From the NCBI GenBank assembly GCA_026129405.1, contig JAHCID010000007.1:186001-250000 (forward strand): a stretch of 64,000 bases of DNA. The letters are read 5' to 3'. Below the pieces are notes generated by a model. The model searched no databases, was not told the DNA's origin, and worked only from the letters and a program-made list of their open reading frames with translations. The position numbers and the translations under genes were made by a program. The DNA is from a bacterium. GTDB taxonomy: Bacteria > Desulfobacterota > Binatia > DP-6. This document shows positions 20,765 to 28,675 of the stretch, one piece after another (within the stretch, counting starts at the first letter, position 1; every line of letters starts with the position of its first letter).

Positions 20765-21307
20765 ATGCCGGAGGCCAGCGACGAGACCCTCTTCGCAGCC
20801 TGGCGGGCCGGGGACGAAGCCGCGTTCGAGGCCCTGTTCCGCCGCTGGCAGGCGCCGCTGGCGCGCCATCTGACCCGCATGCTGGACGATGCCGCGACGG
20901 CCGAGGATCTCGTGGTCGAGACCTTCCTGCGCCTGCATCGGCACCGGGACCGGGTGCGGGCGGACCGCCCCGTGAAGCCGCTGGCGTGGACGATCGCGCG
21001 CAACCTGGCGCGCAACCGCCGCCGGACGCAGCGCCTGTGGGGCTGGCTGCCGCTGGCGACGGCGGAGCCGGAGCGCTCGCAGCCGCCGCCGGGCGACGCA
21101 GAGGCACTGGGGCGGGTGGCCGCGGCGTTCGCGGCTCTGCCGGCGGCGCAGCGCGAGACCTGCTCGCTGCGCCTCGTGGGCGAGCTGACGATCGAGGAGA
21201 TCGCGGAGGTGACCGGCGCCTCGGTGGGCACCGTCAAGTCGCGACTCTTCTACGGGCTGCGCCGCCTGCGCACGCTGCTCGCCGATCTCGATCCGGAAAA
21301 GGAGTGA
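20765..21307 (+). CDS. ECF-type RNA polymerase sigma factor (sigma-70 family)
   Basis: 180 residues. Region 2 covers ~10-85 (EAFEALFRRW, DDAATAEDLVVETFLRLHRHRDR, KPLAWTIARNLARNRRR) and region 4 ~115-170 (LPAAQRETCSLRLVGELTIEEIAEVTGASVGTVKSRLFYGLRRLR). There is no C-terminal extension. It should direct RNA polymerase to stress- or envelope-type promoters. The next gene, nine bases on, looks like a membrane anti-sigma factor. Mirrored promoter elements upstream suggest it transcribes its own operon and the divergent ABC1-P450 operon. The ribosome site is weak. Confidence 0.93.
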   Translation: MPEASDETLFAAWRAGDEAAFEALFRRWQAPLARHLTRMLDDAATAEDLVVETFLRLHRHRDRVRADRPVKPLAWTIARNLARNRRRTQRLWGWLPLATAEPERSQPPPGDAEALGRVAAAFAALPAAQRETCSLRLVGELTIEEIAEVTGASVGTVKSRLFYGLRRLRTLLADLDPEKE

Positions 21308-21311
21308 CCGC

Positions 21312-21524
21312 ATGGCCGTCCGCCGTCTGATCCACGCCGCCACGCCGCCGCCGCGCGACCTATGGCCGCGCCTGTGCGCGCGGCTCGCCGCCGACGACGA
21401 GCGCCTCACGCTCGAGCTGCCGGCCTTCGACTGGCGCTGGCGCCTGGCGGCGGCGGCCACCGCGGCCATGCCGTTCCTCGTCCCGCATCCGGTGCGCTTT
21501 CTCACCGCCACCGGCTTCTTCTGA
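21312..21524 (+). CDS. Small membrane protein, putative anti-sigma factor
   Basis: 70 residues. The N-terminal 40 residues are hydrophilic and contain PPPRDLWPRLCARL, a pattern often seen at the start of short ECF-linked membrane proteins; a hydrophobic segment (~45-62) follows and the tail is only a few residues. There is no zinc-binding HxxxCxxC motif. GGAG lies just ahead of the ATG and overlaps the stop of the sigma gene, so synthesis is coupled. Position and topology make it the likely anti-sigma factor of the upstream sigma, but nothing in the sequence proves binding. Confidence 0.6.
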   Translation: MAVRRLIHAATPPPRDLWPRLCARLAADDERLTLELPAFDWRWRLAAAATAAMPFLVPHPVRFLTATGFF

Positions 21525-21528
21525 GCCG

Positions 21529-21909
21529 ATGCGCCAGCGCGAGCTCCAGGCCTACCTGATCGGCGCGGGCATCGCGGGCACCGCGCTCGTCATCCCCTAC
21601 GCCGGCCGCTCGATCGCGAGCCTCGTCATTCCCGCCTGGGACGCGACCAACGTTCCCTTCTACCTGCTGCCGATCGTGTGGGGATTCTGGAACTGGCTCG
21701 GCGTCCGCCTCGCGAGCCCCCTGCCGCCGTGGGCCTGGGGAGCCGTGCTCGGCGTGAGCGTATCGATCGGCGTCAACCTCATCCACCTCTGGCGGGGGCA
21801 CTGGTTCGCGCCGCTGCTGCTCCTGGTCGCCTGGATCCCGATCATCTACGCGATCGCCTGGACGTTCGTCATCGTGCCGCTCAATCGCGCCTTCGACGTC
21901 GAGCCCTGA
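21529..21909 (+). CDS. Four-helix integral membrane protein of unknown function
   Basis: 126 residues, almost entirely hydrophobic, with four predicted membrane helices (about 8-30, 42-62, 70-90 and 94-120) rich in Trp and aromatic residues. No family is recognised. It starts four bases after the small anti-sigma-like gene and completes the plus-strand arm of the sigma island. It may be part of the sensor or a target of the sigma factor. The gene is bounded downstream by a perfect 20-base palindrome before the convergent debranching enzyme gene. Confidence 0.65.
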   Translation: MRQRELQAYLIGAGIAGTALVIPYAGRSIASLVIPAWDATNVPFYLLPIVWGFWNWLGVRLASPLPPWAWGAVLGVSVSIGVNLIHLWRGHWFAPLLLLVAWIPIIYAIAWTFVIVPLNRAFDVEP

Positions 21910-21922
21910 TTCGCCCTCGGGC

Positions 21923-21942
21923 GCCGGCGTCGCGACGCCGGC
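21923..21942. terminator. Perfect 20-base GC palindrome between convergent genes
   Basis: The sequence GCCGGCGTCG followed directly by its reverse complement lies 14 bases after the membrane protein stop and 14 bases before the end of the debranching enzyme gene. It can form a strong stem on either strand, fitting a bidirectional terminator, but it lacks a T-run. It could also be a protein-binding site. Confidence 0.45.
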
Positions 21943-21956
21943 CGCGGCCGCCGCCT

Positions 21957-24062
21957 TCACGGCCGGCCGTCCTCCGCTCCCGCGATCGTGCAGCGCACCA
22001 GCTCGGCGACGCTCCACGCCTGCGCGATGCAGCCGCGCGGGTAGTACGGCGCCTCGGCGTCGAAGATCTCGCTCACCTCGCCCGTGCACGCCTCGCTCAG
22101 CGCCGACGTGGTCGCGGCCTCGACGAGGTCCCGCACGGTCGCGGTGTCGCCGGGATGCACGCGCAGCCAGGCGTCGGCGAACGGCCCGAGGAGCCAGGCC
22201 CACACGGTGCCCTGGTGGTACGCGGCGTCGCGGTTGCGCAGGTCGCCGCAGTAGGTCGGGCGGTAGTCCGGATGGCCGGGCGCGAGCGTGCGCAGCCCCA
22301 CCGGCGTGAGGAGATGGTCGCGCGCCTGCTCGACGACGGGTCGCCAGCGCTCCGGCGCGAGCACGGGATAGGGCAGCGCGATCGCGAGCAGCTGGTTCGG
22401 ACGCAGGCTCGAGTCGACCGCGCCGACCACGCCGTCGACGTCGACCACGTCGTGGCAGTACCCACCTGCGCCCCACCAGAAGCGCGCGTTGAACGACTCG
22501 CGCGCTACCTCCGCGAGATGGAGCAGGCGGCGCGCGGTCGCGGCGTGGCCGTCCTCCGCGGCCCAGTCGGCGACCAGACGGAGCGCGTTGTACCAGAGGG
22601 CGTTGATCTCGACCGCCTTGCCCCGCCGCGGCGTCACCACCCAGCCCTCGACCTTCGCGTCCATCCAGGTGAGCTGGTAGCCCTCGGCGCCCTGGCGCAG
22701 GAGGCCGTCGGCCGGGTCGATGCCGATGCCGAAGCGCGTGCCGGCGACGTGGCGGTCGACGATCTCCTGGATCGCGGGCATGAGCTCGCGGCGCAGCGTC
22801 GGATCGCCGGTGAGCGCCGCCTGGCGGCCGAGCGCATGCACGAACCAGAGCGTCGCGTCGGCGGTGTGGTAGACGCCTTCGCTCTCGCCCTCGGGGAAGT
22901 AGTTCGGGATCAGCCCGTCGCGCAGGTGATGCGCGAACGTGCGCAGGATGGACGCCGCGTCGGCCGGGCTGCCGGCACGCAGCGTGAGACCTTCGAGCGC
23001 GATCATCGTGTCGCGGCCCCAGTCGGTGAACCAATGGTAGCCGGCGACCACCGAGCGCGCCTCGTGTCCCTCCGCGTGCTGGAGCGCCTCGTCGGCGAGG
23101 CGCGCGTGCGGCGTGACCACGAAGTGATCCGCGGCGAGCGCCAGCTCCGCGCCGACGCCGGTGCGCAGCGCCGGATGGGCGCGCCCGACCAGCTCCCGCC
23201 GCCGCGCCGCCTCGGCGGCGCGGGCCTCCTCCCAGCCGAGCGCCTCCATCTCGTCCCAGGGCTGCATCGAGGCGACGACGGTCACGACGTCGCCCGGCGC
23301 GAGCACCGCCTCCCAGTGCCCCGGGCTGACCACCGGGCCGCAGGATTCGTAGCCGCGCTCGCGCTCGACGGCGTAGAGCCGCTCGACGCACGCCTCGGCG
23401 GGCAGGAAGCGCACCGGACGCGGCCCGTACGCGCCCAGGCGCACCGGCGGCAGATCCACCGCGCGCACCTCGATCCCGGATCCGTGCTCCCCCACGCCGT
23501 ACGGGAAGTGCGGCGCCTCGAAGCGCGCGCCGGGATAGCGACCGGCGAGCCCGTCGACGGGACGGTCGTGCAGCCGCAGGTTGAGCTCGGGCCGCAGATC
23601 GAGCCGCACCGGCCCGGGGGCCGCGAGCAGCGTCCAGCCGCACAGCGCGGTGTTGCGCAGGTGCGGCATCACGATGCGGCGCTCGAGCACCGTGCCGGCG
23701 TGCGCGAAGCGCCACACCGGCAGGCCGTCCTCGAGCGCCACCTCCTCGAGCGCGTCGGTGGGAAGATGCATCGGCCCGACGAACGGCGCCTCGCCGCCGA
23801 GCCGTAGCGGCGCGTCCTCGCCGACGCACAGGGTCTCCGCGAGGCCCGCGACGGCGAGCATGCGGCCGATGGGGGCGGGCAGCGCGGCGACGAGCAGGCC
23901 GTGGTAGCGCCGCGTCGCGACGCCGCCGAGCGTGCCGCTGGCGTAGCCGCCGAGGCCGTTGGTGACGAGCCACTCCCGCGTCGCGAGCAGCTCCGGGGCG
24001 TCGCCGCGGGCCCAGGCCACGCGGCGCACGATGGCGTGCGGTCGGGGATCTATCGGAGTCAT
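21957..24062 (-). CDS. Glycogen debranching enzyme (amylo-alpha-1,6-glucosidase type)
   Basis: 701 residues. The N-terminal domain of bacterial/archaeal debranching enzymes (REWLVTNGLGGYASGTLGGVATRRYHGLLVA, split here as REWLVTNGLGGYASG then RRYHGLLVA, ~27-55) precedes an (alpha/alpha)6 glucosidase domain with WFTDWGRDTMIALEG (~345), IPNYFPEGES (~385), DATLWFVHA (~400) and NRDAAYHQGTVWAWLLGPF (~625). The Asp/Glu residues in these motifs match the catalytic region. It removes alpha-1,6 branches from glycogen or maltodextrin. The ATG overlaps the stop of the second treZ-like gene, so the two are coupled. Confidence 0.92.
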   Translation of the reverse strand: MTPIDPRPHAIVRRVAWARGDAPELLATREWLVTNGLGGYASGTLGGVATRRYHGLLVAALPAPIGRMLAVAGLAETLCVGEDAPLRLGGEAPFVGPMHLPTDALEEVALEDGLPVWRFAHAGTVLERRIVMPHLRNTALCGWTLLAAPGPVRLDLRPELNLRLHDRPVDGLAGRYPGARFEAPHFPYGVGEHGSGIEVRAVDLPPVRLGAYGPRPVRFLPAEACVERLYAVERERGYESCGPVVSPGHWEAVLAPGDVVTVVASMQPWDEMEALGWEEARAAEAARRRELVGRAHPALRTGVGAELALAADHFVVTPHARLADEALQHAEGHEARSVVAGYHWFTDWGRDTMIALEGLTLRAGSPADAASILRTFAHHLRDGLIPNYFPEGESEGVYHTADATLWFVHALGRQAALTGDPTLRRELMPAIQEIVDRHVAGTRFGIGIDPADGLLRQGAEGYQLTWMDAKVEGWVVTPRRGKAVEINALWYNALRLVADWAAEDGHAATARRLLHLAEVARESFNARFWWGAGGYCHDVVDVDGVVGAVDSSLRPNQLLAIALPYPVLAPERWRPVVEQARDHLLTPVGLRTLAPGHPDYRPTYCGDLRNRDAAYHQGTVWAWLLGPFADAWLRVHPGDTATVRDLVEAATTSALSEACTGEVSEIFDAEAPYYPRGCIAQAWSVAELVRCTIAGAEDGRP

Positions 24063-25996
24063 GTCTCCTCGTCGGCGGGACGGAGCAGGACGGCGGCCTG
24101 CCCCGGAAGATGCCAGCCGTCGTCCCCCTCCACGGCCGGGATGCCGGCGCCGCCGTACGCCGGGCCTTCGGAGCTCCAGAGCACGCACCAGCCGTGGCGC
24201 GTCGGCGACGCCAGCAACGGCTCGGGCGCCGGCGCCAGCAGCACGTCGGCGCCGAGATTCAGCAGCAGCAGTCGGTCGCCGCGCTCGTGCACGAAGCGCA
24301 GCGCGAGCGCCGCCGGCGCGAGCACCGCGCCGTGCATGCGGTCGGCGCGCTGCTGCGCGATCGCCGGCTCGGCGCGCCGCAGGCGCAGCAGATCGCGATG
24401 GAGCCGGGTCACGTGGGCGTGGCGCGTGCGCTCGGCGTCGTCGAGGCGGCAGCGCGCGAACGTCTCGGGGTCGTGCGGATCCGGCAGCGCGGCCTGCATG
24501 GCGTCCGTCGCGAGCGAGGGGAACTGACGCAGGAACGCGCGCCGGCCCTCGGCCACGGCGCGCGCCAGGTCGGGCCGGTGGTCCGCGAAGTAGTGGAACG
24601 GAGCGCTCGCCCAGTACTCCTGACCCTGGAACAGCATCGGCGTCGCCGGCCCGAGGAGGAGCAGCGCCGTCAGGGCGCGCAGCCGCGCGGGGGCGACCCG
24701 TGCCGCGAGCCGCCGGCCGCCGGGCCCGTTCGCCACCTGGTCATGGTTCTCGAGGAAGGTGACGAACGCGGTGGCGTCGAGATCGAGCGCCGGCGTGCCG
24801 CGGCGGGCGCGCTGCCAGAGATAGCGCTGGCCCTGATAGAGGAAGCCCCAGCGCAGCGCCGAGTAGAGCTCCTGCGGCGTGCCGCCGTAGTCGGTGTAGT
24901 AGGCCTCGCGCCGGCCCGTCGCCGCGACCACCGCGGCGTGGTGGAAGTCGTCGTTCCACAGCGCGTCGAGACCGTAGCCGCCGCGGGCCGGCGGGCGCAC
25001 CAGGCGCGCCTCCTGCGGCTCGTTCTCGGCGACGAGGACGATCGTGCGCGGCGCCGCCGCGGCGCGCGCCGCGGTCGCGATGTCCGCCAGCACGTGGCGC
25101 GCCGAGGCGTCGAAGATCTGCTGGGTGGCGTCGAGGCGCAGGCCGTCGAGGTGGAACTCGTCGATCCAGTACGCCGCGTTGGCGACGAAGAACTCGCGTA
25201 CCGGCCCGGCCTCGGGACCATCGAAGTCGAGCGCTTTGCCCCACTCGTTCTCGTAGCGGTCGGTGAAGTAGGCGGACGCGAAGCGCTCGAGGTGGCAACC
25301 GTCCGGGCCGAGGTGGTTGTAGACGACGTCGAGCAGGACGCCGAGGCCGTGCGCGTGGGCGGCGTCGACGAAGCGGCGGACGTCGTCGGGCGTGCCGTAG
25401 AGCCGGCTCGGCGCCCATAGCGCGACGCCGTCGTAGCCCCAGCCGAAGCGGCCGGGGAACTCGGCGATCGGCATCACCTCGACGGCGGTGACGCCGACGT
25501 CGCGCAGCCCCGCGAGCCGCGCCGCCGCCGCCGCGAAGGTCCCCTCGGGCGTGAACGTGCCGACGTGCAGCTCGTAGAGCACGAGCCCGTGCGTGCCGAG
25601 ACCGGGCCACTCGGCGTCGTGCCAGACGAACGCCGTCGGATCGACGACCTGCGACCAGCCGTGCGGGCCGTCGGGCTGCGCGCGCGACGCCGGGTCGGGC
25701 AACGGATCGCCCCCGTCGAGCAGGAAGGCATAGCGGTCGCCCGCGTAGAGCCCGTCGACCCGCGCCGCGAAGTAGCCGCCGGCCTCGGCGACGAGCGGCG
25801 CCGGCGCCGCGAGCGACGGCGAGGCGAGCGCGACCCGCGTCGCGCGCGGCGCCCAGACGCGCACCAGCGCACCGCCGTCGCCCGGCTCGACGCCGACGGG
25901 TCGACGGCGCACGCCACGTCCGCTCCGGCCGTGCGCGGCGAACGCCGCCGGCGGCGATGCGTCGCCGCGCGCGGGGGGTGCAACGATGGCGGTCAT
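24059..25996 (-). CDS. treZ: Second malto-oligosyltrehalose trehalohydrolase-like GH13 protein
   Basis: 645 residues from an ATG with GAGG seven bases upstream. It has an early-set N-domain (VRVWAPRATRVALAS, ~45-60), then the GH13 barrel: DVVYNHLGPDG (~230), FHLDGLRLDATQQI (~290), VAENEPQEARLVR (~325) and LENHDQVANGPGGRR (~420). It aligns throughout with the TreZ at 13131-14918 but reads AENEPQEARL where that copy has AESDLNDPRL, and it is about 50 residues longer. It is coupled to the debranching enzyme, not to treY. It may hydrolyse maltooligosyltrehalose or another 1,4-glucan end. The gene-level call is firm, the exact substrate is not. Confidence 0.88.
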   Translation of the reverse strand: MTAIVAPPARGDASPPAAFAAHGRSGRGVRRRPVGVEPGDGGALVRVWAPRATRVALASPSLAAPAPLVAEAGGYFAARVDGLYAGDRYAFLLDGGDPLPDPASRAQPDGPHGWSQVVDPTAFVWHDAEWPGLGTHGLVLYELHVGTFTPEGTFAAAAARLAGLRDVGVTAVEVMPIAEFPGRFGWGYDGVALWAPSRLYGTPDDVRRFVDAAHAHGLGVLLDVVYNHLGPDGCHLERFASAYFTDRYENEWGKALDFDGPEAGPVREFFVANAAYWIDEFHLDGLRLDATQQIFDASARHVLADIATAARAAAAPRTIVLVAENEPQEARLVRPPARGGYGLDALWNDDFHHAAVVAATGRREAYYTDYGGTPQELYSALRWGFLYQGQRYLWQRARRGTPALDLDATAFVTFLENHDQVANGPGGRRLAARVAPARLRALTALLLLGPATPMLFQGQEYWASAPFHYFADHRPDLARAVAEGRRAFLRQFPSLATDAMQAALPDPHDPETFARCRLDDAERTRHAHVTRLHRDLLRLRRAEPAIAQQRADRMHGAVLAPAALALRFVHERGDRLLLLNLGADVLLAPAPEPLLASPTRHGWCVLWSSEGPAYGGAGIPAVEGDDGWHLPGQAAVLLRPADEET

Positions 25997-26213
25997 CGGC
26001 GCCTCGGAAAGCAACGCAGGTGCCAGCGACGCGCGCCGACGAACGCTGGGCTTTCCGCCGCACGCGCCGCGCGCGATGAACAAACCTCCGCGGCGCGCAG
26101 GGCGATTCTTGCAGAACGTCACCCGGCGATCGCGCCGCGAGCGCGCGGCGACGCTGGCATGGAGCCTTGCAGCGCCGGAGCGTGCGCCGCGCCGGCGGCG
26201 GGGAGCTACGCAC

Positions 26214-26549
26214 ATGGGCAGACGCACACCGACGCTCGCGCTCGCCACGGTCCTCGCCGCCGGCACGCCGGGGCTGGTACCGGCGCAGCCGGACGACGGC
26301 TCGCCGATGCGACCGGGCGGCGGCGTCCCCACCGGCGCCGCCATGGGCGAGACGATGCTGACCGGCACCGTGACGTCGCTCGAGCGTGCGGCGGGACGTT
26401 TCACCCTCGACGCCGGCGGCCGGCGCATCGAGCTCCAGCTCACGCCCGAGGCCGTGGCGGACGTCGCCTCGGGCCAGCGGGTCACGGTGATGTTCGGCAT
26501 CCGCCCCGAGTCCGGCCCCACGGCCGTACCGGGCGGCCTCGGTCGCTGA
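26214..26549 (+). CDS. Small secreted protein, DUF5666-like
   Basis: 111 residues. A signal peptide (RRTPTLALATVLAAGTPGLVPAQ region, cleavage near Ala23) precedes a Pro/Gly-rich linker and a compact beta domain TGTVTSLERAAGRFTLDAGG ... VTVMFGIRP, the repeating pattern of small OB-fold-like periplasmic domains. GGGAG lies nine bases before the ATG. It diverges from the TreZ-like gene across about 217 bases that show no other gene, and its 3' end almost meets the alcohol dehydrogenase gene. Function unknown. Confidence 0.65.
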   Translation: MGRRTPTLALATVLAAGTPGLVPAQPDDGSPMRPGGGVPTGAAMGETMLTGTVTSLERAAGRFTLDAGGRRIELQLTPEAVADVASGQRVTVMFGIRPESGPTAVPGGLGR

Positions 26550-26554
26550 GCCGA

Positions 26555-27589
26555 TCAGGCGCGCCAGGGCTCGACGACGATCTTCGCGTGCGCGTCCGGC
26601 GTGGCGAGGGTCCGGAACGCGTCCGCGACGCCCGCGACGCCGACGGTGCCGGTGACGAGCGGCGCGACGTCGATGCGTCCCTCGGCGAGATGCCCGAGCG
26701 TGTCCATGAACTCGCCGGGCGTGTAGCCGAGCACGAACTGGAGGCTCAGCTCCTTGTTGATGCCCATGATCGGCTTGATGACGTCGTCCTCCATGCAGAC
26801 GCCGGCGACGACGATGCGCGCGCCCTGCGGCGCGCTGCGCATGAGCTCGCGCAGCACGCCGGGGACGCCGACGCACTCGAAGATCACGGCGGGACGAAGG
26901 TCCGCGGCCTGGCGATAGGCCTGCATGGTAGGCGTCGCGGCGGGGTCGACGACCGCGTGCGCGCCCATGGTCGTCGCCAGCTGGCGGCGCAGCGGCGAGT
27001 AGTCGGCGGCGACGATGGGCTCGACCCCCTTCAGCTTCAGCGCCGCGACGACGGCGAGCCCGACCGGCCCGCAGCCGACCACCAGCGCCGCGTCGACCCG
27101 CGCGTCGAGCCGCGCCTTCTCGACCGCGTGCAGCCCGACCGCCATGGGCTCGGTCATGGCCGCCTGGTGCGTCGGCAGGCCGTTCGGCACCGGCAGCGCC
27201 ATCGCGGCGGACAGCACCATCAGCTCGCCGTAGCCGCCGGGGACGTCGTTCGAGTAGCCGACGCCCTGGATGCCCGTGCCGCGGAAGAGGATGGGCATCG
27301 AGACGACGCGCTCGCCCGGCTTCGCCATGCCGCTCGCGTCGGGCCCGTACTCCAGCACCTCGGCGCAGAACTCGTGGCCCATGACGATGTCGCGCGTCGG
27401 GTCCATCACGAACGGCGCCCCGCTCTCGCGCGCCGCCTCGACCATCTTGTCGGCGTGGTGCATCGCGTGCAGGTCGGAGCCGCAGATGCCGCAGGCGAGC
27501 GTCCGAACCAGCATCTCGCCGGAGCCGGGCTGCGGATCGGGCACGGTGTCGACGACGATCTGCCGATCGCGGAGGACGGCGGCGCGCAT
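26555..27589 (-). CDS. Zinc-dependent medium-chain alcohol dehydrogenase-like protein
   Basis: 344 residues. Catalytic zinc ligands are in ACGICGSDLHAMHH (~33-46) and GHEFCAEV (~72); the NAD(P)-binding motif VVGCGPVGLAVVAAL is at ~170. The structural-zinc lobe with four cysteines is missing; in its place is FRGTGIQGVGYSNDVPGGY. The family oxidises alcohols or polyols with NAD(P)+. The C-terminal region (VPLVTGTVGVAGVADAF style) is normal. It diverges from the thioesterase gene across 77 bases. Substrate not determinable. Confidence 0.9.
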   Translation of the reverse strand: MRAAVLRDRQIVVDTVPDPQPGSGEMLVRTLACGICGSDLHAMHHADKMVEAARESGAPFVMDPTRDIVMGHEFCAEVLEYGPDASGMAKPGERVVSMPILFRGTGIQGVGYSNDVPGGYGELMVLSAAMALPVPNGLPTHQAAMTEPMAVGLHAVEKARLDARVDAALVVGCGPVGLAVVAALKLKGVEPIVAADYSPLRRQLATTMGAHAVVDPAATPTMQAYRQAADLRPAVIFECVGVPGVLRELMRSAPQGARIVVAGVCMEDDVIKPIMGINKELSLQFVLGYTPGEFMDTLGHLAEGRIDVAPLVTGTVGVAGVADAFRTLATPDAHAKIVVEPWRA

Positions 27590-27666
27590 GACCGGCAGTC
27601 AGACCACCGCTCGTCCCGACGCGCAAGCCGGTCGCATCGGACACCGGGGCGTGCGAGAAGCCCCGC

Positions 27667-28539
27667 ATGCAGGCCGCCGTCGATCAGCTGCTCGGGATCC
27701 TCGACCTCGAAGCGATCGAGGTGAACATGTTCCGCGGCCGCAGCCCGGACGAGAACCGCCAGCGCGTCTTCGGCGGCCAGGTCGCGGGCCAGGCGCTGGT
27801 CGCCGCCGGCCGTACCGTCGAGCGCGGCCAGGTGCACTCGCTGCACGCCTACTTCCTGCGCCCCGGCGACCCGACGGTGCCGATCCTCTACGACGTCGAC
27901 CGCATCCGTGACGGCAAGACGTTCGCCACCCGGCGCGTGGTCGCGATCCAGCACGGCAAGGCGATCTTCAACCTGGCGGCGTCGTTCCAGCCGCTCGAGG
28001 AGGGCCCCGAGCATCAGATGGCGATGCCCGAGGCCCCCGATCCCGACACGCTGCCGTCCGCGGCGGAGCGGCTCGAGAAGGTGCGCGACACGCTGCCGAA
28101 GGAGGCGCTCGAGTGGCTGTCGCGCGACCGGCCGATCGAGATCCGCCCGGTCGTCGCCGGCAACCCGTTCAAGCCGACGAAGCGCCCGCCGAAGCAGCTC
28201 GTCTGGATCCGCGCCAGCGGCCGGCTGCCCGACGATCCACTGATCCATCAGTGCGTCGTCTGCTACGCGTCGGACCTGACGCTGCTCGACACCGCCGCCC
28301 TGCCGCACGCGATCCCCTGGAACGACCCGGCCTACGTGATGGCCAGCCTCGACCACGCCATGTGGTTCCACCGCCCGTTCCGCGCCGACGAGTGGCTGCT
28401 GTACGCGCAGGAGTCGCCCTTCGCCGGCGGGGCGCGCGGCTTCACCATGGGGCACCTGTTCTCGCGCGACGGACGGCTCGTCGTCAGCGTCGCGCAGGAG
28501 GGGCTGATCCGCCCGGTGGGACGCCGGTCGGAGGGGTGA
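27667..28539 (+). CDS. tesB: Acyl-CoA thioesterase II (TesB family)
   Basis: 290 residues with the double hot-dog layout of TesB. Visible family segments are NRQRVFGGQVAGQALVAAG (~34-52), SLHAYFLRPG (~58), and the catalytic set Asp in ASLDHAMWFHRP (~220), the Ser/Gly turn ESPFAGGARGF (~245) and Gln in SVAQEGLIR (~278), matching the Asp-Thr/Ser-Gln triad. It hydrolyses medium to long acyl-CoA to free acid and CoA. The gene stands alone between the divergent alcohol dehydrogenase and the convergent large membrane protein; the following 136 bases show no gene. Confidence 0.93.
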   Translation: MQAAVDQLLGILDLEAIEVNMFRGRSPDENRQRVFGGQVAGQALVAAGRTVERGQVHSLHAYFLRPGDPTVPILYDVDRIRDGKTFATRRVVAIQHGKAIFNLAASFQPLEEGPEHQMAMPEAPDPDTLPSAAERLEKVRDTLPKEALEWLSRDRPIEIRPVVAGNPFKPTKRPPKQLVWIRASGRLPDDPLIHQCVVCYASDLTLLDTAALPHAIPWNDPAYVMASLDHAMWFHRPFRADEWLLYAQESPFAGGARGFTMGHLFSRDGRLVVSVAQEGLIRPVGRRSEG

Positions 28540-28675
28540 GCGGGAATCTGCCCGGCGCCCGACGAGAGCGACTTGGGGTGCCGCTTCCTGCGCTGCCGGC
28601 GCGCCATGCATCGTCGGGCGGCGGCCCGATCGGCATGTGAAGCGGGCGCCGCGTCCTTGGGCCCCGCCTCGATCG

